Both the position numbers and the translations under genes were made by a program. 64,000 nucleotides of DNA from an uncultured Clostridia bacterium (lineage in GTDB: Bacteria > Bacillota > Clostridia > Oscillospirales > Oscillospiraceae), in NCBI GenBank assembly GCA_946547105.1, contig CAMNOV010000001.1:56548-120547 (forward strand). Reading direction: 5' to 3'. This document shows, in pieces, positions 37,281-48,600 of this stretch (positions are counted from its first letter, which is position 1; each line of letters opens with the position of its first letter). A model generated the notes under the pieces. The model saw only the letters and a program-made list of their open reading frames with translations. It made no database searches and was not told the DNA's origin.

Positions 37281-39194
37281 ATGGACGATTACAGAAGGAG
37301 CGAACAAAGAATGCTGGAGGCTGCCCGGATCACACGCCAGGTGCAAGCCGGGGCTGCGGAGCCGCCGGCTGTGCCGGCGCCGGCGCAGGTCGTCACCGAA
37401 GAAACGCTGATCCGGTGGATGGAGATCCTGAAGAAGTACAAGGCCGGGAAGGCTAATCTTGAGAGCCGTGTGATCGCGGCGGAGAACTGGTGGAAGCTGC
37501 GCAACGATATCGAGGAGGCCAAGAGCAGCAAGCAGGGCCGGTATGATTTCAAGGCGAAGAGCGGCTGGCTGCACAACGTGATCGTGTCAAAGCACGCCGA
37601 CGCGCTCGAAGCCTACCCGGAGGCGAACATCCTGCCGAGGGAAAAGAACGACGTTGAAGAGGCGAGGATGCTGACAGCGATCATCCCATGCATCCTCGAG
37701 CAAAACAAATTCGAGGCGTGCTACAGCGAGAACATCTGGCAGAAGCTGAAAACCGGTACCGCCGTGTACCGCGTGGTCTGGGATCAGGACAAATTGAACG
37801 GGCTGGGCGACGTGCGGATCGACCGCGTCAACCTGCTGAACGTGTTCTGGGAGCCGGGGATCACCAACATCCAAGACAGCAAACACTTCTTCTGCACGCA
37901 CCTGGAGGACCGCGAGGAGCTGGAAAGCCAGTATCCGCAGACGGCGAATCGGATCAAGAGCAAAAGCTTCGAGGCGAGCAAGTTCCTTTACGACGACCAT
38001 GTGGATACGGCGAACATGGCGACGGTGATCGAACACTACTACCATCGCTGGAAGAACGGCAAGCGCGAGCTGCACTATGCGAAGTTCGCGGAGGATATCC
38101 TGCTGGAGAGCACCGAGAACCAGGGGACACCGCTGTACGATCACGGCAGATATCCCTTCGTCATGGACACGCTGTTTCCGATCGAGGGCTCGCCGGCAGG
38201 CTACGGCTTCATCGACCTCGGTAAAAACGCGCAGACGCAGATCGATCTGCTGCGCACGGCCATCCTCAAAAACGCCATGGTCAGCGCGACGCCCCGTTAC
38301 TTCGCGCGCGTCGACGGTGCAATCAACGAGGATGAGTTCCTGGATCTGTCAAAGCCGATCGTACATGTGCAAGGCCAGATGGATGAGACATACATTCGCG
38401 CCATTGAAACCAGCCGCCTGAATGCAAACTACATCAATTACCTGAGTGATATCATCTATGAACTGCGACAGGTGACCGGAAACACGGAGACCAGCACCGG
38501 AAGCAGTACGAGCGGCGCTACGGCTGCGAGCGCGATCGCGGCGCTGCAGGAGGCCAGCGGCAAGGGCAGCCGCGACAGCAGCAGGAGCAGCTACCGCGCC
38601 TTCGCGGAGATCGTGGAGCTGACGATCGAGCTGGCCAGGCAGTTCTATGATACGCCGAGGAAGTTCAGGATCGCCGGCGAAATGGGTGCGGACGACTACA
38701 CGACTTTTGACAACAGCGGGCTCAAGCCGCAGCCGCAGGAAAACCTGGACGGATCTACCGCAGGCGTGAGGCTGCCGGTGTTCGACCTGAAGATCGAGCC
38801 GCAGAAGCGTAACGCCTACACGCGCATGAGTCAGAACGAGTTGGCGCTGCAGTTCTACAACGCGGGCTTCTTTGCTCCGCAGAACGCGGACGGAGCCCTG
38901 ACTGTGCTCGGCATGATGGAGTTCGAGGGCAAGGACCAGATCATGCAGAAGATCGCGGAGAATGGGACGATGGCCCAGCAACTGAAAATGTACCAGCAGA
39001 TGGCTCTGGCGCTGGCAAAGGAATACCGACCGGATCTCGCTGAGGGACTTGCGCAGAGCATGGGCGCCGCTGCGCCTGCGTCGGCGCGGGGGAACGTGGA
39101 GTCGGCGCAGCTCGAAGAAAAAGCGCCGCAGGAAAACAGACGCGTGCAGGCCGCCAGGCAGCGAAGCGCCGAGGCATCGCAGCCACAAGGATGA
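37281..39194 (+). CDS. Portal protein
   Basis: Position after terL; portal-like sequence (GRYPFVMDTLFPIEGSPAGYGFIDLGKNAQTQIDLLRTAIL...). Confidence 0.88.
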   Translation: MDDYRRSEQRMLEAARITRQVQAGAAEPPAVPAPAQVVTEETLIRWMEILKKYKAGKANLESRVIAAENWWKLRNDIEEAKSSKQGRYDFKAKSGWLHNVIVSKHADALEAYPEANILPREKNDVEEARMLTAIIPCILEQNKFEACYSENIWQKLKTGTAVYRVVWDQDKLNGLGDVRIDRVNLLNVFWEPGITNIQDSKHFFCTHLEDREELESQYPQTANRIKSKSFEASKFLYDDHVDTANMATVIEHYYHRWKNGKRELHYAKFAEDILLESTENQGTPLYDHGRYPFVMDTLFPIEGSPAGYGFIDLGKNAQTQIDLLRTAILKNAMVSATPRYFARVDGAINEDEFLDLSKPIVHVQGQMDETYIRAIETSRLNANYINYLSDIIYELRQVTGNTETSTGSSTSGATAASAIAALQEASGKGSRDSSRSSYRAFAEIVELTIELARQFYDTPRKFRIAGEMGADDYTTFDNSGLKPQPQENLDGSTAGVRLPVFDLKIEPQKRNAYTRMSQNELALQFYNAGFFAPQNADGALTVLGMMEFEGKDQIMQKIAENGTMAQQLKMYQQMALALAKEYRPDLAEGLAQSMGAAAPASARGNVESAQLEEKAPQENRRVQAARQRSAEASQPQG

Positions 39195-39198
39195 CGCC

Positions 39199-39516
39199 AT
39201 GATCAGGATCATCTACGAGCGGGACGAGTACACCGTGACTGTCATGGGACACGCGGGAAGCGCCGAAGCCGGGAAGGATACCGTCTGCGCTTTCGTCTCC
39301 GCCCTGTCGGAGGCAATGATGAAAAGAGTAAAAGGGAACAGGAAGTGGCAGCCGGCCTATTGCATCAACAGGGAAAAAGCCATCGTCCGCGTGCATCTGA
39401 CGCCGCGGAGCCGATATGAGGCGCTGACGGCGAGGGAAATGCTCGAGACCGTCTGCGCTGGCTACCGTGCGGTCGCCGCTGATTACCCGGAGTTCGTCAG
39501 ATTCGAGGAGAGATAG
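39199..39516 (+). CDS. Phage-encoded Prp-family cysteine protease
   Basis: GHAGSAEAGKDTVCAFVSALSEAM; catalytic-type His and Cys 12 residues apart as in S. aureus Prp (H22/C34, from memory). Confidence 0.88.
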   Translation: MIRIIYERDEYTVTVMGHAGSAEAGKDTVCAFVSALSEAMMKRVKGNRKWQPAYCINREKAIVRVHLTPRSRYEALTAREMLETVCAGYRAVAADYPEFVRFEER

Positions 39517-39519
39517 CGC

Positions 39520-41244
39520 ATGGCAACATACTATTTGCCGGATCAGACAGGATGGAGCGGCAGCAGTTCGGAGAGCATTGACATCATGCTCCGCTTCGAG
39601 ATCGAACAGAGCTACGACGCGGCCACGAACAAAAGCACCTTGACGGTTAAGATGCAGGCCAAGCTGACGGGCAGCGGCTATACCTTCTCAGACTACCAGA
39701 TCGAAGCTGGCACGATACAGATCGGGAGCGGCAGCGCGCAAAGCGCCGTCGGTTGCAACGTCAACCTGAACACGCTCAACGTGTGGCGGTATCTGACGAG
39801 CGGCGGCAGTACGAAAACCTGGACCTATACGGTGACGCACAATGCGGACGGAACGGCAAGCGTGCCCTTCCACATGACCGCGTTCAACATCTACAAGTAC
39901 TACAACGGCAGCCACAACTGCCGCTTTTCGGGAGATCACACGGCCACGCTCAGTCTGGCAGAGGCCAGGCGCAGCACAATCGCAAGCTGCAGCACAAGCG
40001 TGAACACTCAGGGCAGTATCGCTCTGAGTATGAACCGGACCGGAAATCTGTACCATAAGGCACAGGTGAAGCTCGACAGCACGGTGCTGACGACGACGTC
40101 CGCCTTCGCAACGACGATCTCGATCTCCGTGCCCAGGAGCTGGTTTAGCTCCAAGCCGAATGATACGAGCTTCTCGGTCACGGTGAGCGTGCAGAGCTAC
40201 ACCGACAGCAGCTGCACCACGGCCTGCGGCACGCCGGACACCAGAACGGTGACGATCAACGCCGACAGCGGTATGAAGCCGGTCCTTCAGAGCGGGTACG
40301 CGTCTGCAAGTCCGTACAACACAGGAAGCGCCGCCGAAGGGATCAACAAATTTGTCTCCGGTTACTCAAAAGCCACTGTCACGCTGGACAGCAGCAAGCT
40401 CGACATGAGTGCGGCGGTCGGCGCGGATGTGAGCACCATCAAGGTCGAAGGCGGCGGCGTGACGGCAACGAGCTCGCCATACCGGACGGGTGTACTGCGC
40501 GACACGGCGACGATCACGGTCACGGTGACAGACACCAGGGGACGGAGCGGGACCCTGACGCTGAGCGTGACCGCGCTGGCCTACAACAACCCGAGGCTGA
40601 GCGCGATCACGGTGATCCGCTGCAATTCCTCGGGGACGGAGGCGGAGGACGGCGCTTACTACGCGGTAACCGCGACGCTGACGATCAGCAGCCTGGACGG
40701 CGCCAACAGCGCGACGCTGACCGCAAACGGAAACGCATTGACGAGTGGGACGCGTCGGATCCTCGGCGGGTCGCTGAACGCGGACCAGAGCTACACGGTG
40801 ACGATCCTCGGCGAGGACGCGCTGGGGAACACAGCAATGGTGACAGTTGTGCTGCCGGGGCGGAAGTGGGCGATGCGCTTCCGGGAAGACGGGAACGGAG
40901 TCGGCTTCGGCATGACGCCGGAGATCGGATTCGCGATCGAGATACCGGAGAGCTGGAGCATCCTTATCGGAGCACATAAGATCTGGGGGAAACGAGTCGG
41001 CTTGAATGCCGGCGGGTCGACCACTGTGCAGCTCAGCCCTTGGACGCAGTACCTGGTGACACCGGATTACGGTCAGGTGTGGATCGTGCAGACAAGAGCT
41101 GCCAATCAGCAGCCGCTTGTGGCCACAGCTTTCTCAGCCGTGAGCAACAGCAATATCAGCTGCACGGCAGGAAGCGACTGCACGCTCACACTTCAAAATA
41201 CGCACAGCTCGTATTCATACGCATTCGACATCAGAAAACTTTGA
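39520..41244 (+). CDS. DUF859-like phage structural protein
   Basis: Repetitive beta-rich T/S-rich sequence; end ...GRKWAMRFREDGNGVGFGMTPE. Confidence 0.78.
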   Translation: MATYYLPDQTGWSGSSSESIDIMLRFEIEQSYDAATNKSTLTVKMQAKLTGSGYTFSDYQIEAGTIQIGSGSAQSAVGCNVNLNTLNVWRYLTSGGSTKTWTYTVTHNADGTASVPFHMTAFNIYKYYNGSHNCRFSGDHTATLSLAEARRSTIASCSTSVNTQGSIALSMNRTGNLYHKAQVKLDSTVLTTTSAFATTISISVPRSWFSSKPNDTSFSVTVSVQSYTDSSCTTACGTPDTRTVTINADSGMKPVLQSGYASASPYNTGSAAEGINKFVSGYSKATVTLDSSKLDMSAAVGADVSTIKVEGGGVTATSSPYRTGVLRDTATITVTVTDTRGRSGTLTLSVTALAYNNPRLSAITVIRCNSSGTEAEDGAYYAVTATLTISSLDGANSATLTANGNALTSGTRRILGGSLNADQSYTVTILGEDALGNTAMVTVVLPGRKWAMRFREDGNGVGFGMTPEIGFAIEIPESWSILIGAHKIWGKRVGLNAGGSTTVQLSPWTQYLVTPDYGQVWIVQTRAANQQPLVATAFSAVSNSNISCTAGSDCTLTLQNTHSSYSYAFDIRKL

Positions 41245-41256
41245 GGAGGGGCCAGG

Positions 41257-42687
41257 ATGGACGAGAAGAGATACAAGAGGATCCAGGAGAAGATCAACAA
41301 CACAGGGGCCGCCGACGCCAGAGAGCGCGCCGAGCTGCAGAGCATCGCGGCGCGGCCGGTGCAGGTGGAGCAGCCGGCGCAGCCGGTAAGACCGGCCCAA
41401 CCGAGGCAGGCGGCGAGCGTGCAGAGCGCCCAGGGACCGCAGGCCGACGAGCAGCAGAACAGCGGCCGTGCTTATCAGACCTACGAGGAGACCGGCGAAG
41501 CGGCGCCGCAGAACGCACCGTCCCCGCAGCCGCAGGAAACGCCGAACGCAGGGGGCGGCTATGTCAGCCCGTACAGCCAGCAGATCAACGACTTGTACCA
41601 GCAGATCACCGGACGCCAGCCCTTCAGCTACAACATCGACGAGGACGCCATGTGGCAGAGTCTGAAAGCCGACTATCAGCAGATGGGGAAGAAGGCCATG
41701 CGCGACACCATGGGGCGTGCGGCGGGGCTGACGGGCGGCTACGGCAGCAGCTACGGCCAGGCGGCAGGCCAGGCGGCTTATGACGAGTACCTCACGCAGC
41801 TGAGCGAGCGGGCGCCGGAGCTCTACGACCGGGCGCTGAACCGCTACCAGCAGGAGGGGAACGATATGCTGGACCGCCTCGGCATGCTGATGGAGCGTGA
41901 CGCGAACGATTATAACCGCTACGCGAGCGAGCGGGCCTACGCCGACGAGCGCGCGGATCTGGAGTACCAGCGGCAGCAGAGGGAGAAGGAGTACGCCGAC
42001 AGCCGCGCCGACGTGGAATACCAGCGCCAGCAGAAGGAGCGGGACTACATCATCGGGCTGATCCAATACGGCTACAATCCGACGGACGAGGATCTCGCCG
42101 GCGCTGGCATGACCAGGGAAGAAGCGGACAAGCTGGCCGCGTACTGGCAGGCGGGCAACCCGGACATGGCCTACCGCCTCGGCCTGATCAGCGCCGATGA
42201 ATACTACCGCATGACCGGAGAGTATCCGGCTGGGTATACGCCGGAGATCACGACGCCGGTATATTACGGAACCGGTTCCGGGGGCAACGACGGTAACGGC
42301 GACGGCGGGCAGGGCCTCTCTGATGAAGAGTTCAAGCGGCTGATGCAGGGCGTCGGTACGTCGAGAAGCGATGCGGAAAGGGCGGCGACCATCCAAAGAC
42401 TCAAGGAGTCCGGCGTGTACGATAAGCTGTCGCCCGAACAGCAGAATCTGCTGAACCGGGTGAAAGGATCGGCGGCTGGCACAAGAGGCAGCGGAGGCCA
42501 GGGCTATACCTACGGCAGCGGGATCCCGGCGCAGCAGTTCTACAGCATCGAATCTGCTATCGCCAATGCGGGATCTCCGGCAGCAGCGATGAGTCAGTTT
42601 GATAAAATCACAGACAGCACCTTCAACAATATGAGCAAGGCACAGCTCGATCGACTGTCCGCAGCTATGAGGAAGGCAGGGACGTAA
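41257..42687 (+). CDS. Hypothetical virion-associated protein
   Basis: Gln/Ala/Pro-rich N-terminus; EYQRQQ(R/K)E(K/R)-YADSRADVEYQRQQ repeats; structural operon. Confidence 0.7.
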   Translation: MDEKRYKRIQEKINNTGAADARERAELQSIAARPVQVEQPAQPVRPAQPRQAASVQSAQGPQADEQQNSGRAYQTYEETGEAAPQNAPSPQPQETPNAGGGYVSPYSQQINDLYQQITGRQPFSYNIDEDAMWQSLKADYQQMGKKAMRDTMGRAAGLTGGYGSSYGQAAGQAAYDEYLTQLSERAPELYDRALNRYQQEGNDMLDRLGMLMERDANDYNRYASERAYADERADLEYQRQQREKEYADSRADVEYQRQQKERDYIIGLIQYGYNPTDEDLAGAGMTREEADKLAAYWQAGNPDMAYRLGLISADEYYRMTGEYPAGYTPEITTPVYYGTGSGGNDGNGDGGQGLSDEEFKRLMQGVGTSRSDAERAATIQRLKESGVYDKLSPEQQNLLNRVKGSAAGTRGSGGQGYTYGSGIPAQQFYSIESAIANAGSPAAAMSQFDKITDSTFNNMSKAQLDRLSAAMRKAGT

Positions 42688-42688
42688 T

Positions 42689-45600
42689 ATGACAAAAGAT
42701 GAATTTCTGAAAAGCAGGCAGGGGAGCGACGCGAGGCAGAGCTCCCCTGCCTCTGAGCAGACAGGCAAGACAAGTGCGAGCAGCGCCGGGAGCGGAACGC
42801 TTACAAAGCAGGAGTTCTTGAAGTTGAGACAGCAGGGGGGGCAGCTGCCGTGGCAGGATGAGTCACCCTATGCGAGCCTGCTGCCGGGCTATCAGCCGAA
42901 GCAGCAGCGCTCCGGTCAAGTGTTCACGTTCTCGGGCGCCGGCGGGAAGATCGACGGCGGCAGCGAGTGGAGACGCGATATCGACGTGACCGACGGCAAT
43001 CGGCTTGTCAATCTCGCCAGCTACGACAGCGCGACCGATCGCTTCCTGCGGGAGCTGCAGGAGGAGCGGGACAAGGCGGCGGCCTCCGGCATGAGCAGCG
43101 AGGACTGGTACGCGCAGCGGAAGAACGAGCTGCAGATCCTGAGCGAGGAAAACGCCAAGGCACAGGGCGCCAAGCAGAAAGCGTCCGCCGGACTCGGCGC
43201 AGGAGCAGCAGCCGGTGAGTTCGGCTATATGTTTGAAGACGAACGCAAGGCGGCCGAGGAAGCATACGGATCTGCCAAGGATGAAGCGGACAAGGCGTTT
43301 CAAGCGCTGCAGGACGCGAAAAAGCGGCTGAGCTATGCCGAGCTCTTCCGTTGGGACGACACACGAAACGGGGAAGGATTCCAGGCCGCCGCAGAAAAAG
43401 GCGCGGCCAGCGACCGGAACAAGGTCACGCTCGCCGAGCGGGAAAGAGAGAACATCCTCAACGGCGGGTACAACTCCGACGTCAACGTCCTGATGCGCGA
43501 CGACTATGATCCATACTTCGACATCGACCCGGAGTCGCTCCTCGCTTACACGCACATGAGCGAGGACGAGAAAGAGATCTACAACTACCTGCTGGGCGCA
43601 CGCGGCGAGCAGGCGGCCGACGAGTACCTGGAAGATATCCGGGAGACTCTGAACGCCAGACAGGGCTATGCGGCGGCCGAGCGGATCGAGCAGCAGGGGA
43701 AGGGCCTGCGGCTGGTCAACGAGCTGGCACTCGCCGGCGGGTCCGGCCTGGAAAACGCGGTCGAAGGCATCGGCCAGAACTTCAGCGCGAAGGCGCGCAA
43801 GACCTCGCCCACGCAGTACGCGAGCCAGTATGCCCGGCAGAACATCGAGAGACACAGCGGGCCGAGGCTCGCAGGCCGCAGCCTGGAAGGCGTCGCCTAC
43901 GATGCGACGAATACCATGGCCAACATGGTGCCGAGCCTCGCCGTCGGCGCGATCAACCCGATCGCCGGCGCGGCGACGATGGGTCTGCAGAGCAAGGGCA
44001 ACGCCTACAAGCAGGCGCTGGACGAGGGCTATACCAGAGGACAGGCCGAGATCTACTCTTTCACGATAGGCACAGCCGAAGCCGGACTGCAGTATCTGCT
44101 GGGCGGCTTTGCCAAGCTGGGCGGCATTGAGCAGTTCACCGGGAAGATGACGGCGAAGATCGGCAAGGCCGGCCTGCGAGCCGCGGCGGAGATCGGCATC
44201 GATATTGTGGGCGAGAACACGGAGGAGTACCTGCAGAACAAGCTGGAGCCTCTGCTGCGCAACACGATCTTCGGCGAGAACAACGAGATCCGTCTGTGGG
44301 ATGACGAGGACACCTACACGCTGATCCTCACCACGTTGACGACCGGCATAATGAACGGCGCAGAGAAGGGCGTCAACGTAGCGCTCACGAGGAATCAGAT
44401 CCGCAGCGTAGGCAAGAGCTGGATGCAGCAGGGCCTGGACACGGAACTGATCGAGAAAGCGGCGGCGATGGAGGACTCGAGCGTGCAGCAGCTCGCCACA
44501 CAGCTGCAGGCCGAGGGACACAAGCCCAGCGCCCGAGAGCTCGGCGAGCTGGCGATCGCCTATGAGGCGGCCGGCGGCGACATGAGCTTTGTGATCGAGC
44601 ATTCGCTGAAAACGGACGAGAAGGCCACTGACGCCATTCGGAAAACGGAAGGGCAGGACGCTGTGCCCGGCGGGGAAAACGCGGCAGAGACCGAGATCGA
44701 GCGCGCCGCGGCCATCCACGGCAAAGACGCGAAGGTGATCGAGGACATGTACCAGGAGGGACAGGACGCGGACGAATACGCCCGCGCCATGGACGCCGGT
44801 ATAAATCTGCTGGCCGCCGAAGGATCCAACCGGGAGGCTCTGGACAGGAGCAGCCTGACCGCCTATCTGACAGAGCAGCAGAAGAACGCCGCCTGGGAGA
44901 TCGGTCATGTCAAGTATGAGAACCGACAGCAGCGCGCCGCCGAGCTCAGCCGGAGAGGAAGCGAGCGGGAGGTGAGCGAGATCCGGCAGGGGAACGTCAG
45001 CTATGAAGGCGCGACGATCGACGGCGTGGAGTATCAGGGCGTGGACCGTGCTGCGCTGAGCGAGCAGACAAGAAAGCAGGCGGACGCCTGCGGCAGCCTG
45101 GCCGAGTCGCTCGGCGTAGATCTGACCTTCTTCGACGGGGAAGGCAGCGACACTCAGGGCGCGTATCGTCAGGGCGGAAAGATCTATCTGAACGTGAACG
45201 CAAAGGGAAGCATGGGCGAGGCACTGCTTGTCAGCACCTTCAGCCATGAGGTCACGCACTTCGCTGAGGAGTACGGCGGGACCGCCTATGAGGAGCTGCG
45301 CAGCTATGTCGTCAAGACGCTGGCCGGGAACGACACGGCGAAGTTTGAACAGCTGGTGGAGGCCAAGCGCAAGACGCGCGGCGGGATCAGCTATGAGGAA
45401 GCGCTGAGCGAGGTCGTGGCCGACGGCTGCGAGATGATGCTGCGGGACACGCACGCGCCGGAGAGGCTTGCCCGGGAAAACCCGACGCTGCTGCGGCAGA
45501 TCTGCGACTGGCTGGACGGCTGGGTGAAGAAGATCAAGGCTGCCTTCGGCGGCGTGGACGCCCGGCACCCGGAGGCAAAGGCGCTGATGGAGAACGCCGA

Positions 45601-48600
45601 GGCGCTGCAGGCCCGCTGGGACAAGGCGCTGGCCGAGGCCGTGCAGAATCGGGAAGCTGAGCGAGACGTCGAAGGCAACAAAAAAGCCGCCGAAGACGGC
45701 GGCCGCGTGCAGTATTCGAAAGAGGAGCAGGAAGAGATCCTTCATCTTCAAGATCAGATCAGAGCACACGAAGATGAGCTGAATGCCATGGATCCCGTGG
45801 CATCGATCAAAGTACCTGATACGATCGATCCATTTGATGTGAAAAAGATGATCAAATGGGCAATAAACATTCTAAAACCGTTTCGGGTCGTTGACACGAA
45901 ACTTATCGGAAAAGTTGAGCTTGACGCTGAGCAGATCGACAACAGCTTTAACTACTTGCCAAGCCCGAAAAGTAAAACGAGAAAGGAGAATACAAGGAGA
46001 GCTGTCATAGCTGCGTATCCGGCAATTCCGAAGGTTCTTAAGCAAGGGATTGAGATAGAAAGGCATGTGAAGCATAAAGGAAACAACCACGATACAGTTA
46101 CAATTGCCGCACCCGTGATGCTGAACAATGAGCGCGGGAACATGGGGGTTGTTGTAAAACTAACAAAAGGAAACCGATATAAAGTTCACAGAATTTTGAC
46201 CCCGGGAGGAGACCTCTTGACTCTGAATAGAGAAGAAGCAGGCCGTCAACCCGCGGGGCGGATTTCCGAAGAAATACCGGTGACGCCGCGCAAACTGCCT
46301 GCTTCTGATAATAAGATATCACAGACGGAGGATGATGTCAAGATTCAGAAATCCGAGCGGGACAACAGCGTGAGCGACCGGGAGCTCCTGCGGGAGGCGG
46401 CAGAGCACGAGGGTGCAAGCGAGGAACTGAAGAAGTACGCCAAGAAGGCCGACAATCTGGAAGCCTATCAGCACCGGCTGGAGCGACAGGAAGCCAAGCT
46501 TCGAAACGGAAATATCAGCTCAGAAGAGCGGGCCCAGGTCGAGAAGCGTATCAGCGAGACGAAGGCCCTGATCGGCAGAACACAGGATGCGTTGACCCAG
46601 ATGGAGCTGCGGCCGAGCATGCAGCAGGAGATCCAGGCTGCCAGAGAAACCTGGTGGAACGCGAACATGGGCGACGCCGTGCAGACGGCCCGAGAGATCC
46701 AGCGGGAAAACCGCGAGCTGAAGGAGGCCGTCGATTACTACCGCGAGCAGGCCAAGTTGACCGGACCGGAGAACCGACGCGTGGATCCGGCCGACGTCAA
46801 ACGTTTTGTCCGGGCCCTGCTGAAGGAGCACGAATCAAGCGCCGATGCAGAGAAGGTTTCCACCATACTGCAGAAGCTGGGCGACAAGCTGGTGCGCGGC
46901 GACAGCGGCAGCCTGGACTATTTCGAACTGAAGAGGCAGGCGGACAGAGCGGCAAAGCTGATTGTCGACGAGGTCTACAAGGACGTGAACGCAGAGATCG
47001 CGGACGAGCTGAGCGGCCTTTCCTCGCGCGTGAGGGAAGCCAGGCTGCAGATCAGCGACGAGCTGCGCGGGGACATTCCAGACTTCAACGCATGGCGGAA
47101 GGCGCGGCTCGGACGCTTCACGTTGGTCAATGAGGGCGGCAGGAGCATCGACGATTTCTATCAAACGCTGCGGGACGACTACGGCGAGGGACACTTCCCG
47201 TCTTCGATCACGTCCGCATCCGGACAGATCGAGCAGATCGAACGCAAACTGGATGCGGCCCGGCCGAGGTATCAGTACGCATACACCGAAATGCAGCACG
47301 ACGAAAGAGTGAGTCTCGTCTCGCAGGAGATCATGGACACGATCCTTTCGGGCGAGATCCGGGAGGCCGAGACCATCGCCGACAGGAACTATCGGAAGAT
47401 GCAGGAGCGCATGCTCACAGCCCGAGAAGCGCAGAGGGATGCCGAGCGCCGGGCAAACGCCGCCGAGCGCAGGGCAGACCGCGCGGAGGAGACAGCGCTC
47501 CGGCAGGCGCGCGAAGAGCAGCGGGAGATCACCCGAGATAAGATCACTCTGCTGCGGGAGGAACTGAACGAGGGGCGCGAGGCGCAGCAGAAGCGCATCA
47601 ACATCGAGCGCATGCGCGGCAGGCTGAGCCGCCTGATCCGGGAGAACAGCGCCAAGAAGCACGTGCCGGAGGCGCTGCGCGGAGACATCGGCAAGTTCCT
47701 GCTGAGCCTGGATACGCTGGGGCCGTTCAGCGAAGGCACCAAGAGCGAAGCGAAGTTCAAACAGGAAATGCAGGAGATCGAGCGCGCGCTCGGGAACATC
47801 ATGAACAACGGCGAGCTCGGGGATTTCTATGGAGACCTCGAGCTGACAGAGGGCGTGAAGGCCATGCTGCAGAACAACATCGCCGACGTGAGGGCTGCGA
47901 TCGGCGGCCTGGAAAACGGGAAGCAGGTAACACGCCGGATGAATCTCCAGCAGCTGCGCTCACTGGAAGAGACGCTGACCGTGCTGAGCACTGCTGTGAG
48001 GAACATGAACGAGCTGCTTTCCGACGGCGAACACCGCTACGCCCACATGGACGAGCTGGGCGAGCACACGATCAGCGAGACGCGAGAAATCGAGGAGAGG
48101 AAGAAGGCCGGAGGCGAACTCGGCCGACAGCTTAAGTGGGCGAACCTCACCCCATACTATGCCTTCAAGCGCTTCGGGGAAGCGGGGCAGGAGATCTTCC
48201 GCGGACTGACCAGAGGCTGGGGCAAGATGGCCCGGCACATCGAGCAGGTGCAGAGCTTTGCCGAGAACGCCTACACCGCAGAGGAAGCGAAGAGCTGGGA
48301 GCAGAAGGAGCACAGCTTCAAGCTGGTGCCTCGCGGTCTCAAGGCGGGATCTGAGAGCGCCGTGCTGAGCGGGGACATGGACTTGAAGAAGGACGCCGAG
48401 ACCGTGACGCTCACCGAGGCGCAGATCATGAGCCTATACTGCCTCAACAAGCGCGAGCAGGCGCGCGGTCACCTGTACGGCGCCGGCATCCGCATCGGGG
48501 ATTACCAGATTGGGAATCACAGGCCCACGACGCAGAGCGAGCATTATCTGCTGGATCTCGACGACATGGCGACGATCCTGAAGACGCTGAGCCCGCGACA

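Noticed and set aside
41215-42768. 517-aa minus-strand ORF
   Set aside because: Antisense to virion ORF 41257-42687; compositional artefact.
42863-45769. 968-aa minus-strand ORF
   Set aside because: Fully antisense to the giant virion gene; low-complexity composition typical of high-GC antisense frames, no family signal.
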